Assembly (NCBI RefSeq): GCF_016808095.1
Contig: NC_068972.1
Span: 40,765,029 to 40,829,028, forward strand
Direction of reading: 5' to 3'
Length of the DNA: 64,000 nucleotides
Source: Vigna angularis
Lineage: Eukaryota > Streptophyta > Magnoliopsida > Fabales > Fabaceae
Under the pieces are notes generated by a model that was not told where the DNA came from, ran no database searches, and saw only the letters and a program-made list of their open reading frames with translations. Of this stretch, positions 49,258-60,185 are shown one piece after another (the stretch's first letter is position 1; every line of letters starts with the position of its first letter). The translations under genes and the position numbers were made by a program.

Positions 49258-51300
49258 ATGTCTTCTGATTTTTCCGGCGATGAGGGTAGGGGGTACGCTG
49301 ACAATGACAATGCCAGTCCATCCTCTTCCTCCTTGGCTGTAGTTTCCGGTCCCGGTGCTAGGGCCTCCCCCTCCGGGAACTCTTCCGATCTCCTGGTTGA
49401 CAGTGACGCTCCGGACGAAGTTGCCATCTACGTGGACTCCACTGGCGCTTGGGATGGGAAGCCCTGAGCTTGGCCACCTGTTCCCGGCTACGACTGGGTT
49501 CCCCATGAAGTCAGGCAACTTCCCTCTTCTTTTTACGATCGCCAGGCCTTCCGTAACTTAATCAAGCACATCTGTCTGGTCAAGACTATCGCCGACGTCA
49601 GACACTTCAAACTAGCCATCTGTCAGAGGACCGAGCGTGTCTGCCACGGTCGGGGCAACTACCCTACTGACTTCTTCTATGTTTATGCCACCATGTTCAA
49701 GGATCTGAAGGTCCTTCTGCCCTTCTCGGACTTCCAGATGAGTGTACTGAGAACACTCAACTTGGCTCCCACTCAGCTTCATCCGAACGGTTGGGCCTTC
49801 ATGCATGCGTTCTCCGTCATCTACTCTGGTTTGGCCCTCAATCTGCTCTGGTTTAGCCCTCAATCCGACTCCTGCCGCCTTCCTTTACTTCTTTCACGTT
49901 CAACCTCACCCATCCAAACCTTGGGTTTCCTTCCGGACGGTCGGGAACAAGCACCTGTTGACCCTCTACAACAGTTCCTATAAAGACTTTAAGAATCACT
50001 TCTTTAAAGTCGTGCCGACGGAAACCGGCTACCAGAGCTTTTGCACCCTGACCGGAGAAGCCAAGTTCCCTTTCTACTGGACCCGAGATCCGCGAAAAGT
50101 CCTCTCCTGGCCTAAACCCCAGATGGCTCCCGAGGACCTGGACTTAATAAACCAGCTTTGTCAGCTACCCCCCAAGTCCTCTTGCCGTGTTCTGATCAGT
50201 TTTTTGGGCAACAAAAATCTTCCATCTAATGTGTTCGGTAAGCTATTTTTGATCTCCTTTCCTTGAGCAGCCGTTTGGAACTTATCTGAATTTTCTTCCG
50301 CTTTGCAGATTACCTATCGAAGATGGATCCTTCCAAGAACAGCACTTTCGCTCGCCTGTTTGCTCAAAGGGGAGGCGATGTGAGAAAACCGGGCGGGAGT
50401 TCATCCCAAGGCCCCTCTACTGTTGCTAAACCTGTCACTTGTCCAGTGCCACAAGTTTCCATCCCTCCGCCTCCGGTCGAGACTGTGGCCGATCCCGCTC
50501 CTCCTTCCAAGTCCCCCCCGAAGAAGAAGGGGAAACGAAAGGCCGCTCGAGAGACTTCGGCCGAATCCAAGCATGCTAAGAGGAGTTTGCCCGACGGGCC
50601 TCCTCTCCCCAGTCTTCTGAGTCCCAAATCCTGGGTAGCCAAGCATCTCCACTTCGACCATTTCGCCGAGGACAAGGCCCTGGTCAGTGGGATGACCAAG
50701 GAAGAGGCCTCCAACATGTCTTTGGAGCTGACGGCACGGGCGGCCTTATGTCAGGCCTATGCTGCCTATAAAAACGCCTCTGCTTCCGCCGAGCTTCAAG
50801 CACTCCAAGCAAAGCTCGAGTCTTCTGTTAAGGCCAACCAGGACCTTACTCTTCGGCTAGCCGAGACTGAACGGATGGCGGAAGAGGACAAGAAGAAAGC
50901 TAGCACACTGTTGGCCGAGGGTCGTGCTGCCCAGCGCATTACGCAACGGTCTCTGGATGATGCTCAACTGGACCTTCAGAAGGCCACTGCTTCCAACACA
51001 ACTTTGATGGCCGAACGGGACTCTCTTCTCGATCGAGTAACCAAGTTGGAGGCAGAAGTCAAGCTGCTGGGTGATGAGGTAGTGAACGAGCATGTGCTCG
51101 GTTTTGACAAGGCTCTCGCCCAGCGTCATTTTCTTTTCGAAGTGCCTACTGACGATCCTCGCCTGGACGTGAGTATGATGGTGGTGGACGACAAACTGGT
51201 TCCCATCAGCATCCCCCCATCTTCTCCTCCGATCGGTCAGACTATCGATGCTGCCGTCGAAACGGTTGGAGAGACCGACGAAGCCGCAGGCCAATCTTGA
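49258..51300 (+). pseudogene. Antisense accessory ORF of the gypsy element (Transposase_28-like), spliced but broken
   Basis: Exon 1 starts at the ATG in GGTAATCATGTC (49258) with a Ser/Asp-rich tail, then WPPVPGYDW and LHPNGWAFMHAF, followed after the break by AAFLYFF. These resemble the 'putative gypsy type transposon' family (PF04195). A 71-bp intron at 50238-50308 (GTAAGC...TTTGCAG) joins in frame to exon 2, which holds a basic KKKGKRK stretch, a long coiled coil (about 50780-51070) and an acidic end. Exon 1 has a TGA at 49465-49467 and a 22-bp tandem duplication at 49825-49868 that shifts the frame. The role of such ORFs is unknown; antisense ORFs between pol and 3' LTR are known in some Tat elements such as Grande. 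A 3' untranslated region probably ends near 51370. Confidence 0.75.
50238..50308 (+). other. 71-bp intron in the antisense ORF
   Basis: Begins GTAAGC and ends TTTGCAG. Splicing would link the codon split G|AT and carry the frame from exon 1 directly into the exon-2 frame, while reading through meets a stop within 30 bases. Confidence 0.75.
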
Positions 51301-51480
51301 GTGGTTTAGCTTAGGACTTTACTGCTTTTGAACTTGTACTTGTAACAACTTTTTGGAAATCAATGAAAAATTTAAGTTCATTCTACCATTCTACCTTTGT
51401 TCCTGTTTACGTGCATTTTCCTGTTTAGTTTTTTCGCGCATAGCCTTTTCGTTTGCTGCTCAGTTTGCCCCATAAGAGTT

Positions 51481-51730
51481 CCGCTCGGTTTGGTCTTAGG
51501 AGCTCTCTAGAAGCGTGCCCTAAGACCAAGGTGAGAGTTCACGAAAGAAATCTGCCTCACCCGCTCGGTTTAGGTCTTAGGAGCTTTCTAGAAGCGTGCC
51601 CTAAGACCAAGGTGAGAGTTCACAAAAGAAATCTGTCTCACCCGCTCGGTTTAGGTCTTAGGAGCTCTCTAGAAGTGTGCCCTAAGACCAAGGTGAGAGT
51701 TCACAAAAGAAATCTGCCTCACCCGCTCGG
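51481..51730. repeat. Three tandem 80/81-bp repeats with an internal hairpin
   Basis: Units start CCGCTCGG at 51481, 51561 and 51642, with a partial fourth at 51723. Each contains GGTCTTAGG and, 17 bases on, CCTAAGACC, a 9-bp perfect stem. They lie between the end of pol and the end of the antisense ORF. Confidence 0.93.
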
Positions 51731-51770
51731 CTGTGAACACATGACGAAAATTCTTGTGATAAACAATGTA

Positions 51771-51902
51771 TTATTGATACGAAATAATGAGTACAAAGCT
51801 CTTAGCTGAAATAAATTTTAAATGAGACGCGTTCCATGTATTGGGTATAGCCTTTCCCATCAGGTGCTCCAGGCGATATACTCCATTTTGCAAATTCTCT
51901 AC
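51771..51902 (-). pseudogene. Integrase C-terminus of the Tat-type pol (beyond the nested insertion)
   Basis: From the junction at 51902 the minus strand continues the pol frame: VENLQNGVYRLEHLMGKAIP, then NTWNASHLKF, and stops at 51771-51773. This is the usual end of Ty3/Gypsy pol, cut off from the rest by the 8.3-kb insertion. Confidence 0.88.
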
Positions 51903-54338
51903 TGATACGACTGTCGCGGTCATACAAATTTGATGTGCACGAATTTAATGCAGTATAACTAGGAAGTGACTCCTAGGTCGTCTCTCAAGGACCAATTTGT
52001 GTTAGTTCAGGATCAGATTTTTTTACACGAAGGGGGGGGGTGCTTTTGTGATGTTTTTGAATGCGAATAAAATAAAATTGGAACTTGGAAATTAAATAAA
52101 ACTGAATTTAAAACACTGAAATAAATTTTAATAATGGTAAAAACAAGCGGTAAAAGATGGTAAAAACTGAATGGTAAAAAGTAATGACTGAATTTAACGG
52201 TTCAGAAGACAGTAAACGGTAAAATAAAAAGACTGTAAAATTAAAAGCATTTAATTGGAAATCAAATTTAGCAAAGATTCAACACTTGAAATTAAATTCC
52301 TGGACAGTGAAAATAAAAATTACAGTAACACACTACAAGCTTCAGAAAATAAATCACTGTTGCATTCAAATGGAAAACCGAGAGAGTGGAAAAAGAAAGA
52401 GGAAGAGGCGAGAGCCTCTTCCATGGCTGTCCTAAACTACTACTAATTCCTAAAATCTGATAATCTTCTTCTCTGTTCTGCTGCCCTTTTTATAGCCAAT
52501 AGCCAATCTCAAACTGTGCATGACCTCCTTAATTCTAGCCAGCTTTTTGGTTTTGTCTCCGTAGCTTTAAGAATTTCTCCACCAGGTTTTGTGTTTTTTT
52601 CTTATAGGTGTAAGACTTTCTTCACCACCTAGCCATGCTAAAGAAATAGGGTGGGCCCTCCCTGTTTGTCTTCTTCAATTTGTTGCCACACACTTCTTCA
52701 TCTCTTCACGGAAATTGTCTTCAAGCATGGCTCCCACTTCAAGCTGCTGTAGTTTCCTTTGCTGCCCGTGAGTTTGGCTCATTTGCTTCCACATTCCAGC
52801 TTATCTTTCAATTACATTGCAGCTGCTGTTTTCCTTTCCAAAGCCAAGCACACCTCTTTCTTCTTCCAACCGTTGCAGCTGCTCTTCTTTTCCAGCCAAC
52901 CATGCTTTGCTTTCAATCTCTTTTCCTCCTCATAGTGGGCATGAACCTCTGGATTCTTCTCTTTGCTGGACCAGCTGCTTCTTGCAAGGTGCTGGACCGT
53001 CTTCAACCAAGCTGCATGTGTTCTCTACTTCCAACTGTAGCTTACTTTCTCCATTCCTTCTATTTCCAGAAGCTGCCGTGATTGTGGCTGCTCTCCTTCC
53101 AGCGTGTGCATCCTCCAATCATCCAGCACACACCACTTCCATTTACGTGCACCAGTTCCTCTCAAACCTGCTGGACCGTGAGCACCTCTTGCTAGGCGTA
53201 CAACAGCTACTTTCATCTCGGCTGATGTGTGCTCTCTTCATAATGAAGCTCCAAAGCTTGCTGGACGTGGAGGACGTGAAGACTTCTACTGGACCAAGCT
53301 GCTTCCTTTTCTTCCAAAGCCAAAGGCCGTGACACTACTCCATCTCCTTGGATGTTAGCTGCTGCCATTACTCAACATTTCATTTAAAATCACTTCCCTT
53401 TTCCATGTGGGCTGTGAACACCTATGCTGAATTTAGCTTCATATTATGCTGAAGAAACCCGTGAGCTTTGTGTGGAATGGAAGAGCAAATAAATCTGAAT
53501 ATCTTTAAGCCAAAGTGCCGTGAGTTGCACAAGGTGGTCCCCCTTCTCTTTGATTCTAATTTCAAATAAAATTCAGAATTTCTCTTTGCCGTGATATGCT
53601 CCCTAGCCATCAACTAAATGCCAAAAATAACTTTGAATGGAGAATAAAACTTGAGTGGTGGCCCATAGGTTGTCTCCCTTATAAAATGACAAATCAATGC
53701 AAAGTGCACTCTTCTTTTTATATGGCCGTGACATTGATTCTTGTTTCTCTTATAAACAAAATTGAAAACAAAAGAATTTTGCTTTGCATTATTTTTCCAT
53801 GACCGTGAGCTTCCAAAGTGGTCACTCCTTCATTTCATTTGCCAATCGTGAATTGTCCACATAGGCATGCTATTGTCTTCCAAAACCGTGGCTGCACTTA
53901 GAACTTCCCTTCACAATGCTAATTCAGCACTTGCATTTTGGAGTTCTTTTTACGTGACCAATTGATTTCCTTCTCAAAGAAAGTTCCAAGCAAATGGCCG
54001 TGTGATGTGTATGTGTGTTGCAAGCTTTGCTCCTAAAAATTCAAAAAAAAATATTTCATCTTAAGTTTCACACAAATTAAATTAATGCAACACAGGTTCG
54101 AGTAAATAACACATGCAAATGACATTTCTTCTAAATATCCTAAAATATCTTCAGAATTTCCCCTTCAATTTATAATGCAAAATATCATCTCAGATAATTC
54201 AAATTAATTAAAATAAGAATTTCCGATCGAATTAAGCACAATTAAGAAAAATGGGAAAATACTGGACAATTAAGCACAATTCCCCGATTAATTCTAGCAC
54301 AATAAACTAAGTGAAGTGAAGAAAATAATGATTCATCA
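51903..54338 (-). repeat. 3' LTR of the Athila-like element (2436 bp)
   Basis: Near-identical to 57749-60185. It has nine G at about 52032 where the other has seven, and one CTT fewer at about 52675. Chance ORFs inside it recur in the other LTR with the same sequence. Confidence 0.96.
52485..52494 (-). promoter_or_regulatory. TATA box in the 3' LTR
   Basis: TATAAAAAGG on the minus strand with two ATTGGCT motifs (CCAAT-type) just upstream; the same pair is in the other LTR. Confidence 0.6.
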
Positions 54339-55814
54339 AAATAGACCACACTTAGTCTTTTGCACTCCTGGGCAAAATTAAGACGCAAATCAGGGAATGG
54401 TTCAAAGGACTTTCAGGAAGGTGACACAAACTCAGCAGACAGAAAATAAAGACTCACAGAATTTACATAATTCTCAAGAATTCTGGATAGAGAAAAGAAA
54501 TAGACAATATCCAACACAAAATCAAGAAAAGCAGATACTTATAGAAATCATCCAAGCAATTCAAAGTATGGAAAAATAATTAATGAGCTTAAGAGGTGAT
54601 TTAAAAATAACATAACCTCACAGATGCACTATCAGTGTTTCTCTCAAGTGTTTAAGGTAAATCAATTTCACTCAATGCACTCAAGAGAGCAAACACAATT
54701 AGGTTTGGCAATCCTCTAATATCAACACTCAAACACATACGCATGTTCAAATCAAAAGGTCTTTGCATGGTTGTAAATGGGGTCAATGACAAGAGAGGAT
54801 ATATGTGGATAAGAAGCTACAAACCATAAGGAATAGATGAGCAATGGGGAACAAGTATAAACACATTCAAACTCACCTACAACCTCTAATTCCATCCTCT
54901 AGTTAACTCCATTATTCACCTTTGTTCACAATTTTTTTTCTGTTTTTTTTTTTTTTCTGTTTTTTTTTTTCATCCTGTCTCTTTTCTTTACTCTATTCAA
55001 CACACAATTTCAAGAGACAAGATGCACCACATATTTACAAACAGAAACAAGATACGAAGAGAACTCACTAGCCAATTCATCTGAAATTCCCAGGAGACCA
55101 CACTTATTCCCAAAACAATTCCAAAGCTACAAAATTCCCTAAGGCTAAGGTAATAATGGTTTTTTCACTTAGGGCTGGTGTATGAGCTTCAAAACAAAGA
55201 AATGGGGAAAAACATAGGCTCAAAAGGGTTATCAATGGATCAAAACAGGGTAGGCTTATCTGGCTATAGAGGCTCAACAACAAAATGCCTTTATCACTTC
55301 TGAACATGCGTATTAGTCAAGAATCATCAAAAAGAGTCAAGCCAAGACATATGTGCAAGCAATCAAGAGACATATCACACACACAAGAAAGAACATTAAG
55401 TGGCTCAAATCTCACACAGGGTGTTTGTCACAATCAAATCAACCTCTTAAACATTTATAATCATCTTCCAAGCAGAGAAAAACAAGGATTTCAAACCATA
55501 AGTATTAAGTAAGTTAAGGAAAAATCTACAACTTAGACATCATCCAGAAATCAAGAGAAAAATGTAAAATTTATTGCACACAAAACACACTAAAAACAAC
55601 TTAAAACAGAAAAATTTTAACACTCAAAAACAAAAAAATTCACACACAAAACAACAGAAAAAATCAGACTCTCTCCCAATAGACCACACTTAAACTACAC
55701 AGTGTCCTCAATGTGTTCTAAACATGTCATCAGCAATCAAAACAGTAAACATATCCTGGACAAGTGCAATAAAGTAGGAAAAAGGGAGAGAAAGAAAATG
55801 CAAACTCCCGTAGG
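54339..55814 (-). other. Non-coding internal region of the Athila-like element
   Basis: No ORF of note on the element's strand. It has two long T tracts at about 54930-54970. The minus strand next to the LTR (AAGTGTGGTCTATTT) is the likely primer region for plus-strand synthesis. Confidence 0.55.
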
Positions 55815-57188
55815 TTATGGTGGAAGCTGCCAATTTTGGATCATCAGGGAGATGTCTTCCAACTTAGATTCCAGCCTGGACGTTTTGAGGACGAACTGCT
55901 TCATCCTCCAAATCTGATCTAGTAGTGAAATGTTTTCCACAGTTGGATCAAAGCAGAAATTGTTGATGAGCTGGTTCAGCAGGTGTCTATTGTTGTTGAA
56001 ACAGTTCTGGGTGCTCGCACCTTTGTCTTCAATTGTGGGTGTCTGCTCATCAAGTTTATACGTACCTCCTGCAACATGGTTAGTGCAATGTGGCACTACA
56101 GAAATTTCATGCAGGGGTATAACACCCAATCCCAATGTAATAGGCTGAACCTCAGATATATCCTCAGAACATGAATCAATTTCAAAATTACATGCATTAC
56201 CAAACACAGACTCAGATTCCTGTTCAGAGGGAGAATTAAAAACATGCTCAACAACAATACAATTATCAGCATACCAATCAACAGTACAATCAACAGAATA
56301 ATCAATTTGTGGTATGCTTACCTCCACTTCCTTGAAGATTGATAGAGTGTGGGAAGATGAAGGTGGTCTACCTGGTTCAAAACTACTGCTTATTCTTGCC
56401 TGGTCCTCAAAATATTCAGCATTCTCCTCAGATGCAAGAGTGGCCATCTGCCCGACCTGATCGCTCAGATTCTTCATGGCAGCTTGAGTTTCCTGCTTGA
56501 TTTGCTCGAACTGAATGCTCTTCATGGTTATCTGCTCCAGTAACTCCTTCATTGTAGGTTCAGAAGTAGAAGGCTGAGGAGTTATTTGGGCAGGAGCATC
56601 ATATTGCTGACTCTCATATTGCTGGACTGGTGGAGGCATAAAAGTACTCTCGAATGGTGGTTCTAGATAATGATCTTGTGGGGTATCGTACCATTCGTTG
56701 TTAAGATCATTCCACTCAGGATCGTTGATGTATCCATACTGCTCAGGGGAGAATTTGCTCAGAAATTGATGCTCAAGATATCCCCAATTGGTAACGGATC
56801 CTAGAGGAAGAGAATCTTGCCAATCCTTAGCTGCTCCATGTAATGAGTGCGGAAATGCCCTCAAGAAAATGTGATCAAGAGGGACATGTGGAGGCTTCAT
56901 TGAAAAGCACATGTTGTGGAACTCCTCCAAATGTCTATGTGGGCATTCTCCAGCAAAACCATGAAACTTAGGGAGCAGATATATCAGTCCAGTGCTAAGA
57001 ACACAATAAAAATCATCCTTTGTAGGTGGGACCGGCTCACGAGGAGTGAGCTCAGGAAATTGAGGATGATCCATATTTTTCTCAGTATTAAAATCAGCAC
57101 AAGAATCAGAGTAATATGCAGAAAGAGAATCATAATTACAGGCACTCGCAGAATAAGCACTATTCACAAAATTAAAATAGGTAGACAT
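55815..57188 (-). CDS. gag-like protein of the Athila-like element
   Basis: Intact ORF of 457 residues starting MSTYFNFVNSAYS. Residues about 65-150 carry the retrotransposon gag (capsid) pattern: FHGFAGECPHRHLEEFHNMC, then RAFPHSLHGAAKDW and FLSKF, as in Athila-type gag. A Pro/Gln-rich stretch and a probable coiled coil (about 210-250) follow, then an acidic region. There is no CCHC zinc knuckle and no protease, and the frame ends before any pol domain. It starts about 540 bp after the primer site. The protein would form virus-like particles in the cytoplasm with enzymes from another element. The intact frame fits the youth of the insertion. Confidence 0.85.
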   Translation of the reverse strand: MSTYFNFVNSAYSASACNYDSLSAYYSDSCADFNTEKNMDHPQFPELTPREPVPPTKDDFYCVLSTGLIYLLPKFHGFAGECPHRHLEEFHNMCFSMKPPHVPLDHIFLRAFPHSLHGAAKDWQDSLPLGSVTNWGYLEHQFLSKFSPEQYGYINDPEWNDLNNEWYDTPQDHYLEPPFESTFMPPPVQQYESQQYDAPAQITPQPSTSEPTMKELLEQITMKSIQFEQIKQETQAAMKNLSDQVGQMATLASEENAEYFEDQARISSSFEPGRPPSSSHTLSIFKEVEVSIPQIDYSVDCTVDWYADNCIVVEHVFNSPSEQESESVFGNACNFEIDSCSEDISEVQPITLGLGVIPLHEISVVPHCTNHVAGGTYKLDEQTPTIEDKGASTQNCFNNNRHLLNQLINNFCFDPTVENISLLDQIWRMKQFVLKTSRLESKLEDISLMIQNWQLPP

Positions 57189-57725
57189 TGAAAATAAAAA
57201 TTAAAGTAAATACTAAAACTTACGAAATAGATAAAACACAACACATTTATACATGCTACAGGCACACATAAAACAGAACAATTTTTTTTTTAAAATTAAA
57301 TTTTTTTTTCTTACTTTTTTTTTAATTAACAAACAAAACACATACGACACGCATACAGAAACTAGAACATCACATCACAACACAAGATAAAACACAACAT
57401 AATTAAACATGCTACAAGCATAAACAAGACAGAACAAAAAAAAAATTCGTTTTTTTTTTTTTTTTTTTTTTTTAAATACATTAACTAAATATAGAACACA
57501 ACACAATAAAAATATAAAAGACAAAACATATATTAACACAGTAAAAATCGAAAAACACAGCAAAAATCTAAAACAAAAAACCTGGAACTGAAGTGACAAC
57601 GCCGCCAAAATTTGCTGAAGGTGTCGTTGTCGCCTACAAAAATACAAAACACAAAACACACAAAATACACATATTAACAGAACAAAAATTTACACAACAA
57701 GAATCTAAAACCAAACCGTTATTGG

Positions 57726-57743
57726 TCCCCGGCAACGGCGCCA
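57726..57743 (-). other. Primer-binding site, tRNA-Asp type
   Basis: The minus strand reads TGGCGCCGTTGCCGGGGA five bases after the 5' LTR ends. This is the site used by Athila-group elements, complementary to the 3' end of plant tRNA-Asp. Confidence 0.85.
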
Positions 57744-57748
57744 AAATT

Positions 57749-60185
57749 TGATACGACTGTCGCGGTCATACAAATTTGATGTGCACGAATTTAATGCAGT
57801 ATAACTAGGAAGTGACTCCTAGGTCGTCTCTCAAGGACCAATTTGTGTTAGTTCAGGATCAGATTTTTTTACACGAAGGGGGGGTGCTTTTGTGATGTTT
57901 TTGAATGCGAATAAAATAAAATTGGAACTTGGAAATTAAATAAAACTGAATTTAAAACACTGAAATAAATTTTAATAATGGTAAAAACAAGCGGTAAAAG
58001 ATGGTAAAAACTGAATGGTAAAAAGTAATGACTGAATTTAACGGTTCAGAAGACAGTAAACGGTAAAATAAAAAGACTGTAAAATTAAAAGCATTTAATT
58101 GGAAATCAAATTTAGCAAAGATTCAACACTTGAAATTAAATTCCTGGACAGTGAAAATAAAAATTACAGTAACACACTACAAGCTTCAGAAAATAAATCA
58201 CTGTTGCATTCAAATGGAAAACCGAGAGAGTGGAAAAAGAAAGAGGAAGAGGCGAGAGCCTCTTCCATGGCTGTCCTAAACTACTACTAATTCCTAAAAT
58301 CTGATAATCTTCTTCTCTGTTCTGCTGCCCTTTTTATAGCCAATAGCCAATCTCAAACTGTGCATGACCTCCTTAATTCTAGCCAGCTTTTTGGTTTTGT
58401 CTCCGTAGCTTTAAGAATTTCTCCACCAGGTTTTGTGTTTTTTTCTTATAGGTGTAAGACTTTCTTCACCACCTAGCCATGCTAAAGAAATAGGGTGGGC
58501 CCTCCCTGTTTGTCTTCTTCTTCAATTTGTTGCCACACACTTCTTCATCTCTTCACGGAAATTGTCTTCAAGCATGGCTCCCACTTCAAGCTGCTGTAGT
58601 TTCCTTTGCTGCCCGTGAGTTTGGCTCATTTGCTTCCACATTCCAGCTTATCTTTCAATTACATTGCAGCTGCTGTTTTCCTTTCTAAAGCCAAGCACAC
58701 CTCTTTCTTCTTCCAACCGTTGCAGCTGCTCTTCTTTTCCAGCCAACCATGCTTTGCTTTCAATCTCTTTTCCTCCTCATAGTGGGCATGAACCTCTGGA
58801 TTCTTCTCTTTGCTGGACCAGCTGCTTCTTGCAAGGTGCTGGACCGTCTTCAACCAAGCTGCATGTGTTCTCTACTTCCAACTGTAGCTTACTTTCTCCA
58901 TTCCTTCTATTTCCAGAAGCTGCCGTGATTGTGGCTGCTCTCCTTCCAGCGTGTGCATCCTCCAATCATCCAGCACACACCACTTCCATTTACGTGCACC
59001 AGTTCCTCTCAAACCTGCTGGACCGTGAGCACCTCTTGCTAGGCGTACAACAGCTACTTTCATCTCGGCTGATGTGTGCTCTCTTCATAATGAAGCTCCA
59101 AAGCTTGCTGGACGTAGAGGACGTGAAGACTTCTACTGGACCAAGCTGCTTCCTTTTCTTCCAAAGCCAAAGGCCGTGACACTACTCCATCTCCTTGGAT
59201 GTTAGCTGCTGCCATTACTCAACATTTCATTTAAAATCACTTCCCTTTTCCATGTGGGCCGTGAACACCTATGCTGAATTTAGCTTCATATTATGCTGAA
59301 GAAACCCGTGAGCTTTGTGTGGAATGGAAGAGCAAATAAATCTGAATATCTTTAAGCCAAAGTGCCGTGAGTTGCACAAGGTGGTCCCCCTTCTCTTTGA
59401 TTCTAATTTCAAATAAAATTCAGAATTTCTCTTTGCCGTGATATGCTCCCTAGCCATCAACTAAATGCCAAAAATAACTTTGAATGGAGAATAAAACTTG
59501 AGTGGTGGCCCATAGGTTGTCTCCCTTATAAAATGACAAATCAATGCAAAGTGCACTCTTCTTTTTATATGGCCGTGACATTGATTCTTGTTTCTCTTAT
59601 AAACAAAATTGAAAACAAAAGAATTTTGCTTTGCATTATTTTTCCATGACCGTGAGCTTCCAAAGTGGTCACTCCTTCATTTCATTTGCCAATCGTGAAT
59701 TGTCCACATAGGCATGCTATTGTCTTCCAAAACCGTGGCTGCACTTAGAACTTCCCTTCACAATGCTAATTCAGCACTTGCATTTTGGAGTTCTTTTTAC
59801 GTGACCAATTGATTTCCTTCTCAAAGAAAGTTCCAAGCAAATGGCCGTGTGATGTGTATGTGTGTTGCAAGCTTTGCTCCTAAAAATTCAAAAAAAAATA
59901 TTTCATCTTAAGTTTCACACAAATTAAATTAATGCAACACAGGTTCGAGTAAATAACACATGCAAATGACATTTCTTCTAAATATCCTAAAATATCTTCA
60001 GAATTTCCCCTTCAATTTATAATGCAAAATATCATCTCAGATAATTCAAATTAATTAAAATAAGAATTTCCGATCGAATTAAGCACAATTAAGAAAAATG
60101 GGAAAATACTGGACAATTAAGCACAATTCCCCGATTAATTCTAGCACAATAAACTAAGTGAAGTGAAGAAAATAATGATTCATCA
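57749..60185 (-). repeat. 5' LTR of the Athila-like element (2437 bp)
   Basis: Start and end are the same as in the left LTR. It has the extra CTT and two fewer G. It contains ten CCGTGA words; the left LTR has nine because one is changed to CTGTGA. Confidence 0.96.
58329..58338 (-). promoter_or_regulatory. TATA box in the 5' LTR (probable active promoter)
   Basis: TATAAAAAGG on the minus strand, preceded by ATTGGCTATTGGCT. As the 5' LTR, this copy would drive the element's transcript. Confidence 0.65.

Larger units (their letters stand above)
51903..60185 (-). mobile_element. Young non-autonomous Athila-like gypsy element (8283 bp)
   Basis: Both LTRs (51903-54338 and 57749-60185) begin TGATACGACTG and end GATTCATCA, and the whole is flanked by an exact 5-bp duplication TCTAC (51898-51902 and 60186-60190). 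The orientation is minus, given by the primer site next to the right LTR and the gag frame. The internal 3.4 kb has one gag-like ORF and no protease, RT or integrase, so movement needs helper proteins. I spotted only three substitutions and two short-run indels between the LTRs, so insertion was recent. It lies inside the integrase end of the older Tat-type element. Confidence 0.96.

Noticed and set aside
51453..51809. 118-aa ORF with a 27-residue repeat
   Set aside because: Direct result of the 81-bp tandem repeat; it has no upstream signal and lies between convergent frames.
52817..53332. 171-aa ORF, repeated at 58664-59179
   Set aside because: It lies inside both LTRs and is present twice only because LTRs are duplicated; no domain is seen.
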